Assembly (NCBI RefSeq): GCF_030052815.1
Contig: NC_079504.1
Location: forward strand, 87,983,415-88,047,414
Direction of reading: 5' to 3'
DNA from: Hevea brasiliensis
Taxonomy: Eukaryota > Streptophyta > Magnoliopsida > Malpighiales > Euphorbiaceae
Length of the DNA stretch: 64,000 nucleotides
Of this stretch, positions 11,501-21,951 are shown piece after piece. The notes below the pieces were generated by a model, which was not told the origin of the DNA, searched no databases, and saw only the letters and a list, made by a program, of their open reading frames with translations. Made by a program: the position numbers and the translations under genes. Position 1 is the stretch's first letter. Every line of letters starts with the position of its first letter.

Positions 11501-14500
11501 AGATCTATTCATTCTTGCAATACCATTGGAATGTATTAGAAGCAAAGCCCACATGTGAAGAATTTCAAGAAGCGAAGAAAAACAAGAAAGGGTAGAAATC
11601 TGATTCTCGAAAAACAAAATACGAACTCAGGGAATGGAAATTTTGAGGAAAAATCAAGAAAATAGGAAGAAGAATTCCAAGAAAGAAAGAAGAACAGAAA
11701 AGAAATCTGTGGTTCCTATTGCTGTTCATGATGCTTATGTTTCTAGGTTTTGAAGGCTTTTTTTATTATTATTTTTTTAATATCATGAGGACTGGGCTTG
11801 TGAGGGCTTGGTAGTGGGCAACTTGGGTGAGGGTGACTTGAAAATAGAGGTTTTAAAATTTTGAGAGAAACAAGTGTGAGGTCAAAGTCTGGAACACTGG
11901 GTTCAATTCACTGGGCGGGGTTTTACTTGCTCCAATACCAAACTGATGTTGAACCAGGAAAATCAAAGGAAAACTAATTTCCAAGAGAAACAAATTCTCA
12001 ACATTGTTAATACCCAATTGAATAATGTCACAACAAAGGATCTAAATTTTGTAGAAAATTGAGGCCTATATATAGAGTTCACAACCCTAATAACATTAGG
12101 ATTAGAAGCCCTAATTCAATTCTAATTAGGAATATTAAGTTAAAACAGATTAACATAATAATAAATTTAATAATAATAACCAAATTCTAAACCTAACAAA
12201 AGTCTAAGTTTCCTAATCCTACAAGGAATAAGGTTTAATTTGCTTCCTGTACTTGTTGGGGAGGTTCAATTTAGCCTATTTTTAACTTTTGGTCCAATTT
12301 AATCCATAAGTTTTGATTTATACTCATATTAGCCCAATTAACAAAAATGTGCAATTATTTAATTATTTAATTATTTTTTAAAATATTATTTAATTATTTT
12401 TTTAAATATTAAAATATTATTTTTATATTGTATAATTAATTAATAAAAATAAAAATATTATTTTTATTATTCAATATTATTAATTAAACTGAAAATGTAA
12501 AAAAATATTGTTATATTTTCATAGAATTAATTAAAATTAAAAATTATTACTATTCCAATTAATAATATTGAATAATAAAAATAATATTTTTATTTAATTA
12601 ATTATACAATATAAAAAATAATATTTTAATATTAAAAATAATTTATTTAAATAAATTATTTGATATATAAACAAATTAATAATTAATTATACAATATAAA
12701 AATAATATTTTAATATTAACAAGTCATTTTTTAATATTATTTAAACAAAATAATTAAATATTTTAAAAATGATATTAAAATATTATTTTTATATTGTATA
12801 ATTTGTATAATTAAAATATTAAATAAATTATTTTTATATTATATTTTAATATTAAAAAATGATATTTTTGTTAATTGGGCTAATTCGAGCATAAATAAAA
12901 ACTTATGGGTTAAATTGGATCAAAAGTTAAAAATGGGTTAAATTAAATTGAACCTTATTCCAATCCTACAATGAACATAACTCCTAAAAATTAACTCCCT
13001 TTGGTTAAGACTGAGAGTACATCCACTTGATGAAATTGGGTGGATATGTTAATGTCCAAATTCAAAAGAAATGTGCACCTGATATTAATGATCCTTTGCT
13101 TGTATGATATCTTACAAGGGTCAACCACTCATATCATACAAGCAAAGGATCATTAATATCAGGTGCACATTTCTTTTGAATTTTTGACCCTTGTAAGATA
13201 TCATACAAGCAAAGGATCATTAATATCAGGTGCACATTTCTTTTGAATTTGGACATTAACATATCCACCCAATTTCATCAAGTGGATGTACTCTCAGTCT
13301 TAACCAAAGGGAGTTAATTTTTACATGCAACTGGTTTCCTCATGCCTTGTTGACCTACCCATTTTAAGCTAAAGTATGTCAATAATATACTTTCATACTT
13401 GTTTCCCTTTCAAGCTCCGATGGCTATTTACATGCAATAACATGAATGTAACAGTAATTATACTTTAGTAGTTTAGTTAAACCTCCCAATGGTTCAATTT
13501 AGCTTTGCCGATTAAGGGTTGTGATCTCCTTTGTGCTACTTTACGGTGTAGTGAACTTAGAGCTTAATTTTGTGCAGAAAATTATTTTACAGAATGAATA
13601 AGTGTCTTGTAAAAATAAGCCTCAAGGATAAAAATGTGTTTATATTCTTCTAATTTGTTTGTGGCTCTTAGGAGTGGGTTGCACTTTGACTTGGTCAAAA
13701 AGACTGAAGATTGCTTTAGATGCCGCAAAAGGACTTGCTTTTCTTCATGGTGCAGAAAGATCTATCATATATCGTGATTTCAAGACATCAAACATCCTAC
13801 TAGATGGGGTTAGTTCCAATTGTTTTGTTATTCATGAATTGCTGTTAATTTGTCCTGGTTGTGGTTATCAGGTTAGCTTTCATTGTCTTTTTAGTGTATT
13901 CATCAATTAAATAGATCTGCAGGGGCTATTTCCTGTTTGTGAAATATCTTATGTAATTACCATGAGCTTGTTGAAAACTTATTTCATTATTAACAATAAT
14001 TTCTTAACAATAATTTCTTTGTCCTTTTTCTTGGGGTTTTTTTCCGGTAGTGCATTGAAGGCTCACTAGACCTTAGGCTACAAGATGGAGAGTTGCCCTA
14101 ACTCATCCTTATAGCCCTTTCCCATCAGATTTGAATATGGGATTTCCTAATTAGAATTCCCAAGTTCATTTTATTCTATAAGTCTTGAGGACAAGTGTCA
14201 AACTGTTGAGTAAATGCCCATGAAAAGAAGGGGGAAAAAATTTCTATACATTATCAATCAACTTGTTGAAGTTTTTCCCGTCAACAAGTAATATAATTTG
14301 ATTAAATATGTTTTGACAATTTAAGTTCTCTTGAAGTTAGTGCCTTCCATTGGTGAAGTTTTTGTTGGTTCCTTTTGTTTAATTATGGTAATAATATGCA
14401 GGACTTCAATGCAAAGCTTTCAGACTTTGGACTGGCGAAGGATGGACCAATAGGAGACCAGACACATGTGTCAACACGGGTGATGGGTACATATGGATAT

Positions 14501-15753
14501 GCTGCACCTGAATATGTAATGACTGGTACGTAGGAACAATTTGCTGAAAATTGTTGAATTTTATGGAGATAATTTTTCAAATTTTGGAGACTCTGTGCAC
14601 CTAAATTTTTTAATGTCTTTATTGCCAAGCAAAACAGAATAGCATATTTATTGCTGAACTGTGGGAACTGAACAACTGTTTCAAAGTTTCAGCATTTGTT
14701 ACTATATGGAATTTAAAGTATGAAAATAACGATTTTTACTGGTTCATATGAATGAAAGTTAGTCACAGAAATCTCTGATAAAAAATGGTGACTGATCATT
14801 TTTATTTTCTATATTTTACCAGGAGAAAAAGATCTATCATGTAATGTATATTGTTCTTTCATCACTAAGAGTATGTTAGAATTATTTGAAGTTCCTCTTG
14901 TACATTATTTAATTGAACCTCTTTCACATTAAACGAGATGCTAGTACTTGATATGAAGGTAGACGTTGTAATGCCATTAGAATTAGACCAATTGTCTGGT
15001 GGTCTGCTGGTCCTTAAGGCCAGCAGTTATGGTATCCCTGCTTTTCCCTTCCCCTCCCCTGAACCAAAGGGAGACGGAAAGTGTAGAAAGGTGAATTCTG
15101 AAATTTCGTCTACTGTCATGCACCTTTTTGAAATTGTTCTAGCCCTTCTCCCTTTTTAAGGTGATATCATGTTGCATTCAACTGATATAAGCGGCAACAA
15201 TATTTTCCAAACTAAGCTGTAATTTATCTGGACAGGGCATTTAACTGCTCGGAGTGATGTTTATGGTTTTGGAGTAGTGCTGCTTGAATTGCTTCTCGGA
15301 CGGAGGGCCTTGGACAAGGGTAGACCTAGCCGAGAACACAACCTGGTTGAGTGGGCCCGGCCACTTTTGAACCACAATAAGAAGGTTCTAAGGATCTTAG
15401 ATCCTAGAATGGAAGGGCAGTATTCAGTTAAAACTGCAGTGAAAGTAACCAATTTGGCATACCAATGCCTTAGCCAAAATCCAAAAGGGAGACCTCTGAT
15501 GTGCCAGGTGGTTGAATTACTGGAAGGTGTTCAGTCGAAGGATGAAGATGAAATGTTTCAAAGCAATGAGAAAGGTGTTACTCTTTACGATGATTCAGGG
15601 CTTTCCTCCTGTACTCCAGAGACAAGAAAACCAGGTACAGGTAATGGAAGGTGCAAACCGGCAAATGGAAGAAGCAACAGCAAGCCCTCAACCGAGTGTG
15701 ATCTTTATAACCCTTGCTCCGATTTTGCAGTCTCGAGTCCAGTGAGAAGCTAG
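5554..15753 (+). CDS. PBL17: PBL17-like receptor-like cytoplasmic kinase (RLCK VII), six exons
   Basis: Exons by GT-AG borders and unbroken frame: 5554-5623, 6140-6462, 8015-8150, 13672-13808, 14402-14525, 15236-15753; 435 residues. The N-terminus MGICFS fits N-myristoylation at Gly2 with palmitoylation at Cys4, implying plasma-membrane attachment. The Ser/Thr kinase core is complete: glycine loop GEGGFG 89-94, Lys117 in VAIKEL, Glu133 after the exon 2/3 junction, catalytic YRD with Asp212, DFG Asp230-Gly232, and APE 257-259. The C-terminal tail after the kinase domain is Ser-rich and low complexity. RLCK VII kinases relay signals from surface immune and growth receptors; PBL17 is the closest Arabidopsis type I recognise, especially for the HLFRRVGCTLTW and LLNHNKK segments. 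The symbol is by resemblance only. All catalytic residues and splice sites look intact, so it is probably functional despite a 5.5-kb transposon-filled third intron. Intron sizes are 516, 1552, 5521, 593 and 710 bp. Confidence 0.9.
6811..6878 (+). repeat. 34-bp tandem duplication in intron 2
   Basis: Two adjacent copies of a unit beginning TTTTGGATTAAGTTAGCAAA within the second intron of the kinase gene. No role is visible. Confidence 0.85.
8249..8549 (-). mobile_element. Probable 3' LTR of intronic Gypsy remnant
   Basis: On the minus strand a purine-rich tract (AGAGTGGAGGGTATTG, near 8549-8564) is followed by TGTCACATAAG, as expected for a polypurine tract and LTR start. A possible polyadenylation signal AATAAAG lies near 8310. 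The other side of the remnant does not show an obvious matching LTR, so both the identity and the left boundary are tentative. Confidence 0.35.
8751..9218 (-). pseudogene. Ty3/Gypsy retropepsin-like protease remnant
   Basis: The translation begins with [13 protein letters not shown], which aligns with the DSG(S/A)THSF active site of plant Gypsy proteases, but the catalytic Asp is Asn. It continues to the [10 protein letters not shown] motif typical of the domain end. It lies in intron 3 of the kinase gene, antisense to it. Instead of reverse transcriptase, the next minus-strand sequence looks like the 3' end of an element (purine tract near 8555), so an internal deletion has removed RT, RNase H and integrase. 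Confidence 0.7.
9273..10261 (-). pseudogene. Ty3/Gypsy gag remnant, C-terminal part
   Basis: Encodes gag-like segments ([19 protein letters not shown] near 10075-10130; a [15 protein letters not shown] helix; Asn/Pro/Ser-rich linker) and a zinc-knuckle relic beginning [12 protein letters not shown] in which the final Cys is lost. There is a frame interruption near 10055. The upstream part of gag continues at 11251 beyond an insertion. Confidence 0.7.
10262..11250. mobile_element. 989-bp unclassified insertion inside Gypsy gag
   Basis: The gag reading matches on both sides (9273-10261 and 11251-11617) and the interval is bounded by GTGAC at 10257-10261 and 11251-11255, a 5-bp direct repeat that fits a target duplication. 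The left 400 bp are unusually GC-rich with several GAGGTTCA-type motifs; the right part is AT-rich with a TAAGTGCCGCACGG block near 11200. No TG...CA ends and no protein were recognised. It could be a degenerate LTR or a non-autonomous element. Confidence 0.45.
11251..11617 (-). pseudogene. Ty3/Gypsy gag remnant, N-terminal part
   Basis: From a start near 11512 the minus strand reads a charged coiled-coil-like segment ([18 protein letters not shown]) as at the N-terminus of many plant Gypsy gag proteins, followed by a frameshift near 11285. It is separated from the rest of gag by the 989-bp insertion. Confidence 0.55.
11929..11940 (-). other. Primer binding site of intronic Gypsy remnant
   Basis: Minus strand TGGTATTGGAGC resembles the initiator-Met tRNA primer site TGGTATCAGAGC. 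It lies upstream of gag, fixing the element's 5' side at higher coordinates. Its presumed 5' LTR would be 11947-12224, AT-rich and degraded. Confidence 0.5.
12225..12961. mobile_element. 737-bp Mutator-type MITE in kinase intron 3
   Basis: Terminal inverted repeats begin GGAATAAGGTT at both ends and remain alignable for about 110 bp (shared blocks include TTAACTTTTG and TTAGCCCAATTAACAAAAAT). It is flanked by AATCCTACAA at 12215-12224 and 12962-12971, a 10-bp target duplication characteristic of Mutator-like elements. The interior is extremely AT-rich and non-coding. Antisense/sense is undefined. Confidence 0.85.
12985..13323. repeat. 139-bp inverted repeat with 61-bp loop
   Basis: Left arm 12985-13123 and right arm 13185-13323 are equal in length and read as exact reverse complements by eye. 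The 61-bp loop (13124-13184) contains a third partial copy in the right-arm orientation (from CATATCATACAAGC). The transcribed intron could fold into a long hairpin. It starts 13 bp after the MITE target duplication. Confidence 0.85.
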
Positions 15754-16078
15754 CATCATATCATTGAACTTTTATCAATATGGATGGAAGCTGAAATTGT
15801 AAGAAATGTATCAAATATTCACCTTATTCCCGTTCCCTTTCTAAAACAAATTTATTTCAAACGAGTGCCTTCTATAATTACAAAGAAAGTAAAATTTCTA
15901 TCTTATTAACCATTAGATTTTATAGTATTATAATCTTTTTTTTTTGACAAATAGTATTATAATCCTAACCATTGAAATATTATATATAGATATATTATTG
16001 GCGGCCCATTAACCTTCCTTTTCATTTTAAAAAATTTGACATAAAGCTTTAGTTTTTTTTATATGTATTTAAATTATG
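15754..16078 (+). other. 3' flank of kinase gene
   Basis: AT-rich sequence following the stop codon, presumably including the 3' UTR. No clear polyadenylation signal or other feature could be fixed. It ends at the target duplication of the next MITE. Confidence 0.4.
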
Positions 16079-16916
16079 GGAAAAATATTATTTAGTCTAT
16101 ATTTTAATAAAATTAATTATTTGATCCTTGTATTTTAAAAAATATACTATCAAGTCTCTATATTTTACTTTTGTTGAACTATTTAGTCACTTCGTCAATT
16201 TTTTCATTATTCATGATATTCAAATTACTTTTTAGTCCATTTATTTTAAGGAAATTAATTAATTAATCCCTTTACTTTAAAAGTATTACTATTTAGTATC
16301 TTTAATTAAACTAATTAGCTCGTTTATGTATTTTGAAAAATATAATATTTTAAAAAATATATTATTGGATAAAAATAGAAATTTTGCTATGTGAAAACTA
16401 AATCTGAATTTTTATTTTTTTTTTCAAGATTTTTTATTTCTTAAACATCATTTATATGTTTTCTTTATTGGAAAATAATTTTTCTTGATTGCTTAGAAAT
16501 TTAAGGAAATGGATTTAATTTTTTTGTGTAGATAGTTTGTATCATTTTTATCAATAGATAAAAATAAAAAGAGATTGAGAGAGAGAGAAGGGTGTGTACG
16601 TAGAGAAAAAGAAACATAGAGAGAAACAAGGGAGAGAGGATTAGGATAATTTATGTATAAAAAATAATTAGTTAATGGAGTCAAATTACATGGACTAACT
16701 AATGTGTTTTTTCAAAACATAGGTATTAACTAATTAGTTTCACTAAAATAAAAGGATTAAATAGTAGTTTGATCAGTGTTGACTAATGAAAAATTGTTGG
16801 AGGGATTAAACAATTTAATGGAGGCAAAATACAGGGACTAGATAGTATATTTTTTAAAATATAAGAATCAAATAATTAATTTTATTAAAATACAGAGACT
16901 AAATAGTAATTTATCC
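16079..16916. mobile_element. 838-bp Mutator-type MITE downstream of kinase
   Basis: Ends read GGAAAAATATTATTTAGTC (left) and, reverse complemented, GGATAAATTACTATTTAGTC (right), with similarity running about 160 bp inward. TTAAATTATG at 16069-16078 and 16917-16926 forms a 10-bp target duplication. It belongs to the common plant type whose repeats read like TTTAGTCCCTGTATTTT. No transposase is encoded. Confidence 0.85.
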
Positions 16917-16926
16917 TTAAATTATG

Positions 16927-17350
16927 TCTCTAAAATTTTCCTTGAAACTTAGAAATAATAATTTCAACAAATTTAATATTTAAAATTAGTTAAAAGCCAA
17001 AAGTTCTGATTTGTTGTGGTATAAAAGTTTGTCTCTATTTATTTTATTTCATATAGAGTCAAATTTTTAGTCAATATTTATTATAACAATTATAAGTTAT
17101 TTTAAAACATTAATTAATTTAAAATATCTTTGCATATATTTAACCCCTTAAAATTTAAATTTAATTTCTTTTAACAGTTTAACTTTTGAATTCTCAAATT
17201 CCAAATCAAATTCTCTAAAAATTTTGTCAATTTTTTTATTATTTAAAATCAATACAATATATCATTTATTATATCTTCATTATTATTTGATAAAAGTATA
17301 ATTTATAATTTTTCATTAATATATTTTGGCCCCTTAATACTTGATGTGTC
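16927..17350. other. AT-rich intergenic sequence
   Basis: No gene, repeat boundary or structured signal recognised. Confidence 0.4.
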
Positions 17351-17450
17351 TGGCCCTACTAGGGAGGGATGCCCACTACATATGGAAGGGATGCATGGTC
17401 TGCCCCTACTAGGGAGGGATGCCCACTACATATGGAAGAGATGCATGGAC
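17351..17450. repeat. 50-bp tandem duplication
   Basis: Two adjacent 50-bp copies containing CTACTAGGGAGGGATGCCC and CTACATATGGAAG, differing at a few bases. It lies just left of an LTR boundary at 17498. Confidence 0.9.
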
Positions 17451-17497
17451 CACCACTCCTAACAAGGGTGAGCAAGGTTAGGTGTTCCCATGTACAA

Positions 17498-17586
17498 TGT
17501 CATACCTTACCCCTCTGTAAGGCATAACATGATCCCATAAAATACCTAATGAACTATTGAACTTCACCTACCGATAACTCATTAAG
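17498..17586 (-). mobile_element. Giant Gypsy LTR terminus, left piece
   Basis: Begins TGTCATACCTTACCCCTCTG and matches the boundary of the LTR at 46375 closely. It is interrupted at 17586 by a solo LTR and resumes at 20667. The right continuation is cut off by the Cassandra element at about 20916, so only about 330 bp of this LTR survive. Confidence 0.75.
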
Positions 17587-20500
17587 TGTGACACCCCTTA
17601 CCCGTCTATAGTGTAACCTAGCAAGATATGCTACACAGTGTGCCGGAGCACCAATTCATATTTCTATTACAATTTACCCTTTGAATTTTCATTTATTCAC
17701 AATTTTTTATTAATCTGAATTTTTTTCGTAAATTTTATAAAAAATTCTATAGAGTGCCGGTTGTAAATTGGAAAAACAGTTCTTCTGAATTTGTTAAAAA
17801 CAGTTCCAATACAATCATAATTTCAATCTCAATCAACCACCAGCATCTTTTCACAATTTCTCAAATGACATCAATATTTCAAAAATTCAATTCATTCATA
17901 TCATACTCAACTCCATAAGAAAAACTCAAATTATTACTGAACATGGTTCATAAATAATTACATCAAAAGCATAATTAAATGAGTTTAAAATATACATAAC
18001 AAAAGTTTACAAATACAAAAGACCAAAAGTAGCTTAATTTCCTACCAATGCACTGCAAAAGTGAGGTGACTCTAGACTCTGTGTGTAGATTTGAAAGCTC
18101 ACCTGGTATGAGGTTTGCTGGACTCCCCAGCTATGTCTTCAGTACCTGCGTGTGGCAAAAGCGACAAGCTAAGTAATTCTGCTTAGTGGTGACAATATAA
18201 AATAAAATAACTAAAATAACATAAATATGCAGAATGTATGTTTACATTTTTGGTAGACTTAATTTTTGGCATTTATTGCAGTATTATTTGATTAAAATTT
18301 GGAAAGATTTATTATCATTGCCCGAGTAACCCATACTAGTCGAATGGACTGGATAAACGGGTAAACTGGCACTGGGTACTAAGTATCTCGGACCATCACA
18401 CCATCGGTCACATTGTTTCTCCCGGTGTGTAACAGAACAGTAAATAAGCTGTAATAATTATCAGGGATAAAACCCAAGTATAATAACTCAATCAACATAG
18501 CCAAAGGCTATTTTATCACAGAATGACACGTGAGGCCATAAAACACAGAATGGCATGAAGCCTTATGCAGTACTGCTAACAGAACCCTATTGGCATGCCA
18601 ACCTATCCAAACCAATCTTGTTAGGTGTATTAGGGCATGTTACATTCATAATTTATACAATTCTTGAAATTTATGTTTAGATGTTACTATTCATTTCATT
18701 AGTCAACAAAAATATTGACTTTTGCATAGACAATAGGTACATTGGTTTTAATACTCCCAACATACCACATTTTGCATTCTAAAATTATTAGTATTGGTTG
18801 CCAATACCATTTCTAAGCTTAATGTTAATTGTTCAAAAATTTCAGATTTCAAGCTTTGTATTTACTGTTCCATTAGTCATTTTTTCAGTGGGAATTTAGC
18901 AATGTTGTCAACATGAAAGTTGTTCCTTATTGTGTCTAGTTACATTTATTTTTTGGAATCACTCCATTTGGAGTTTTATAGCTCAAGTTATGGCCTAAAT
19001 ACCATGACTGGCCGGATTGCCAACTTCCCAGTTTTTCTGGACTGACCAAATCTACAGTGTTTTGTACAGTGACTGCAGGTTGTCTTTTGAACATGTTATG
19101 TTCAAAATTTGGATTAGGTTTCTTCATGAAAGTTGTAGGTCTATGTCTTAGCTATTTTTTGGTAAAATTTTAGGTCAATTGGACCTTTCCACACTGAGTT
19201 ATGACCAAATGAATAAACACTGTTCATTTAGTTATTTTGCCCAGGCAGAATGCAGGTCATCTGGATTAGGGCAATCTTTAGGTCAACTTAGTTTAATTTT
19301 TTGGGCATAATTTCTTCACCAAAATTGTGCCATTATGTGTCTAGTTTCATGTCCAATTGGCCTTGCACCAATTGAACCTCTACAACTCCAGTTATTGCTG
19401 TCCAAATCTGCTGGACTCATACCTAGTCCTGTAGGTCACCAAGGGCAGCCACACTAACTTCAATTCCCACTAAACCAACCACTTCATCTCTTATTCATAC
19501 ATAACCAAATGGTCACTAATTGACCATTAAAACCTACTTTTACCATTACATGATCGAAGTCTCAATTTCATCCCAAACCCTAACTCAACTATCTCAAAAT
19601 ATGCATTTCACTTGCATTTCATTATTCCACTCAAGAGACTAATACTAAGGGCAGCCATACTACCATTTTAATTCCATGAAATCCTTAAAACCTTACCAAA
19701 TCCAAGGCTGCGGAAAATGTGAGATGGGCATACACATGATATTTATTAAATTTCTTTATAAATTTACACTTAATCATACTCCTTCAACATGAATTGAAAT
19801 AAAAAAAAAGCAACTTAAGTCACTAACCTCTAATGGAGCTAATCCCAAGCTTGTAAAAGTTCCTCCTTTCTACTTCTTTTTGTTATTTTTAGCTTGCCCA
19901 AGGTGTAGTGAATTTTTTTTTTGTGAAGACAAGTATAGCTTTTATGGTGAAAATCTTGAAATACTCAAGTTTGAAAGAAAAAAAATGGTGGAATGCTTAG
20001 GAAGAGATTTTCGGCTGCCATGGAAGGAAGAGGAAGATGAAGTAATTTTTTTGTCTTCCTTATCCCTTATAAAATGTTTACTCAATTTTGATTGGTGGAA
20101 GAATTATAATGACATCATAATAATGTCATAAGTCCAATTTCTCTCATTTTCCATCCTTTTCTTATCTATTTAATTTCAATTCAATTTTTAGCAATATTTA
20201 TTCACATTTTGTGTCATAATAATTATTTACTTAACTGGACAAGTCAGCCAAAAATCACCTCTGAAGGCAAAATGACCAAAATGCCCTTCGTTTGGCTTAA
20301 CAGACTAAAATTGTCTGTACCGATTGAAAAATTTTTCTAAGCATTTTCTTGGCATTCTAATACCATAGGAACCTCAATGACCCTTCTTTGGAGTCCCAAA
20401 AATTATTTTATGAATTTTCCCTCAGGTTTAGGGCTCCTAGTTGCGAGAACTGCAACTTCTCACCCACCCATCGCTAGGGCACCAACTCATTTAACTTGGT

Positions 20501-20666
20501 TGTATTTTATTTCTAAATTTATTTCTAAATTTTTCTTATTAATATTTGAGTTAATTATGGTTCCTCACTTTAGTTTAAATATTTTTCCGGACGTTTTAGC
20601 TGTCTGAATCGACACTGGTCACTTAGAACAGTAGAATGTACGGAGTTGCTACAGGGAGGTGTTACA
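17587..20666 (-). mobile_element. 3.1-kb Gypsy solo LTR
   Basis: Starts TGTGACACCCC and ends GGTGTTACA; flanked by TTAAG at 17582-17586 and 20667-20671, a 5-bp target duplication. It matches the 3' LTR at 53574-56663 along its length and in orientation, which gives both identity and strand. There is no internal domain, so unequal recombination has left a solo LTR. All ORFs inside are short and uninformative. Confidence 0.85.
20455..20497 (-). other. 5S rRNA-like block in solo LTR
   Basis: Minus strand AGTTAAATGAG, CTAGCGATGGGTG and GAGAAG about 166 bp from the LTR start. The C-box part is disturbed (GGGTGGGTGAG), the poorest of the nine copies here. Confidence 0.4.
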
Positions 20667-20916
20667 TTAAGTACCCTACAAGGGATTTTAAAACAATTTT
20701 CTTATTTTTATAAGTGGTGAGCATTTTCTAATAGATATTAAAATCATTTATTCGAAGATTTAAAACTAGTAAAAATTTTTGTCCCATTTTATTTTTTCGC
20801 AAATTATATAGAAATTTCAGTAGAGTGCCGTCTGTATTTTGAGAAAACAGTTCTTCAAATACCTGTAAAAAACACTTCCAATACTTTATCTCAATAACAG
20901 CTACCAATCAAGAAAG
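20667..20916 (-). mobile_element. Giant Gypsy LTR terminus, right piece
   Basis: Continues the LTR of 17498-17586 after the solo-LTR insertion: TACCCTACAAGGGATTTTAA also occurs at 46463 onward in the intact LTR. It stops at the first Cassandra LTR. Confidence 0.7.
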
Positions 20917-21042
20917 TCTCTTAGGTAAATCCCACATCGGCAAAGCACGGATATGGTCTTGGATTCAAAAAGTAATGATATATAAAATGTGGAAACTAAT
21001 TATTAGAGGCGCCTGTTAGTGGAATGGCCTGGAGAGTTGGAA

Positions 21043-21110
21043 GAACTCCAGGGTTAAGCGTGCTCGCTTGAGAGAAATCTTAGGATGGGTGACCTCTTGG
21101 AAAGTTCTCC
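21043..21110 (+). other. 5S rRNA-like module, Cassandra LTR 1
   Basis: GAACTCCAGGGTTAAGCGTG, then GGATGGGTGACCTCTTGG and AAGTTCTCC follow plant 5S rRNA closely, covering the RNA polymerase III internal control region (A box, intermediate element, C box). It is shortened and altered relative to 5S rRNA and is not a 5S gene. Confidence 0.9.
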
Positions 21111-21405
21111 ATTCCACCTATGGGACAAAATCGTGAGGCTTATGGCTAAAGTGGACAATTCCTCTAGTGGTTGGAGCTCGATCGTTATAATTGGTATCAA
21201 AGCCGCTCGCATGTCCTCTTGGGCGATGGTGGGGCAAACCTCAGTGAGGACACTGAGTCCCGAAAGGGGGGGAGAAAGGTCCCTTAGGTAAATCCCACAT
21301 TGATAAAGCACGGATATGGTCTTGGATTCAAAAAGTAATGATATATAAAATAAGGTAACTAATCACTAGAGGCGCTCGTTGGTGGAATGGCCTGGAGAGT
21401 TGGAA

Positions 21406-21473
21406 GAACTCCAGGGTTAAGCGTGCTCGCTTGAGAGAAATCCTAGGATGGGTGACCTCTTGGGAAGTTCTCC
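21406..21473 (+). other. 5S rRNA-like module, Cassandra LTR 2
   Basis: Second copy of the module; here the C-box region reads CCTAGGATGGGTGACC and then CTTGGGAAGTTC, slightly closer to 5S rRNA than the copy in the first LTR. Confidence 0.9.
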
Positions 21474-21552
21474 ATTCCACCTATGGGACAAAACCGTGAG
21501 GCTTATGGCTAAAACGGACAATTCCTCTAGTAGTTGGAGCCCGATCATTACA

Positions 21553-21902
21553 CACAACTTCATCTACGTTAGAATCATACTCCACTCTTGGAAGTTTTGA
21601 AAGAGCTCTCAAGGTTGTCACAAGTTAACTTCAGATGAGAATTGTAACCTATGGCATATAAGCGAAAATAGCTGGAAAAATCTTCTGTTGGAGCTCATTG
21701 AATTTCTAATTGAAGTAGTCTCTCAACACGGCTACCAAGAAAATGTTTTCATCCTTGCAATGCTTCTTCCCCACTCTTAATACGGCTGCGAAGCCTAATG
21801 TGTCTTGCTCTAATTTGTGCTTTATGTTTAATAGTGTTATGATCAGAGTAAGGACCGGCAAACTCCTTTTGAACATTGCCCTAGGGACAAATTTCTTCAA
21901 TC
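21553..21902. other. Unassigned sequence left of LINE
   Basis: Pre-insertion target sequence of the LINE; it was originally contiguous with 30707 onward. A minus-strand ORF at 21706-21900 has no recognisable family. Possibly old retrotransposon leader or a gene relic. Confidence 0.35.
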
Positions 21903-21951
21903 AAGGATATTACAAAATCTCAACTCAAATCAACTCAATTCAACTAAGCCT

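Larger units (their letters stand above)
20917..21552 (+). mobile_element. Complete Cassandra-type TRIM retrotransposon
   Basis: Two 273-bp LTRs (20917-21189 and 21280-21552) that differ at only a handful of sites flank a 90-bp internal region. The internal region opens with TTGGTATCAAAGCC (21191-21204), an initiator-Met tRNA primer site with one change, and closes with a polypurine tract GAAAGGGGGGGAGAAAGG (21262-21279). Each LTR contains a 5S rRNA-like stretch, the defining trait of Cassandra terminal-repeat retrotransposons in miniature. No protein is encoded; movement would need another element's enzymes. LTR starts read TC rather than TG, and I found no convincing target duplication. Confidence 0.9.

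Noticed and set aside
15512..15745. Alternative 77-residue ORF in kinase exon 6
   Set aside because: Out-of-frame shadow of the kinase C-terminal coding sequence.
21043..21473. Two genuine 5S rRNA genes
   Set aside because: They are shortened and altered, lie in paired LTRs with primer site and polypurine tract, and are explained by Cassandra.
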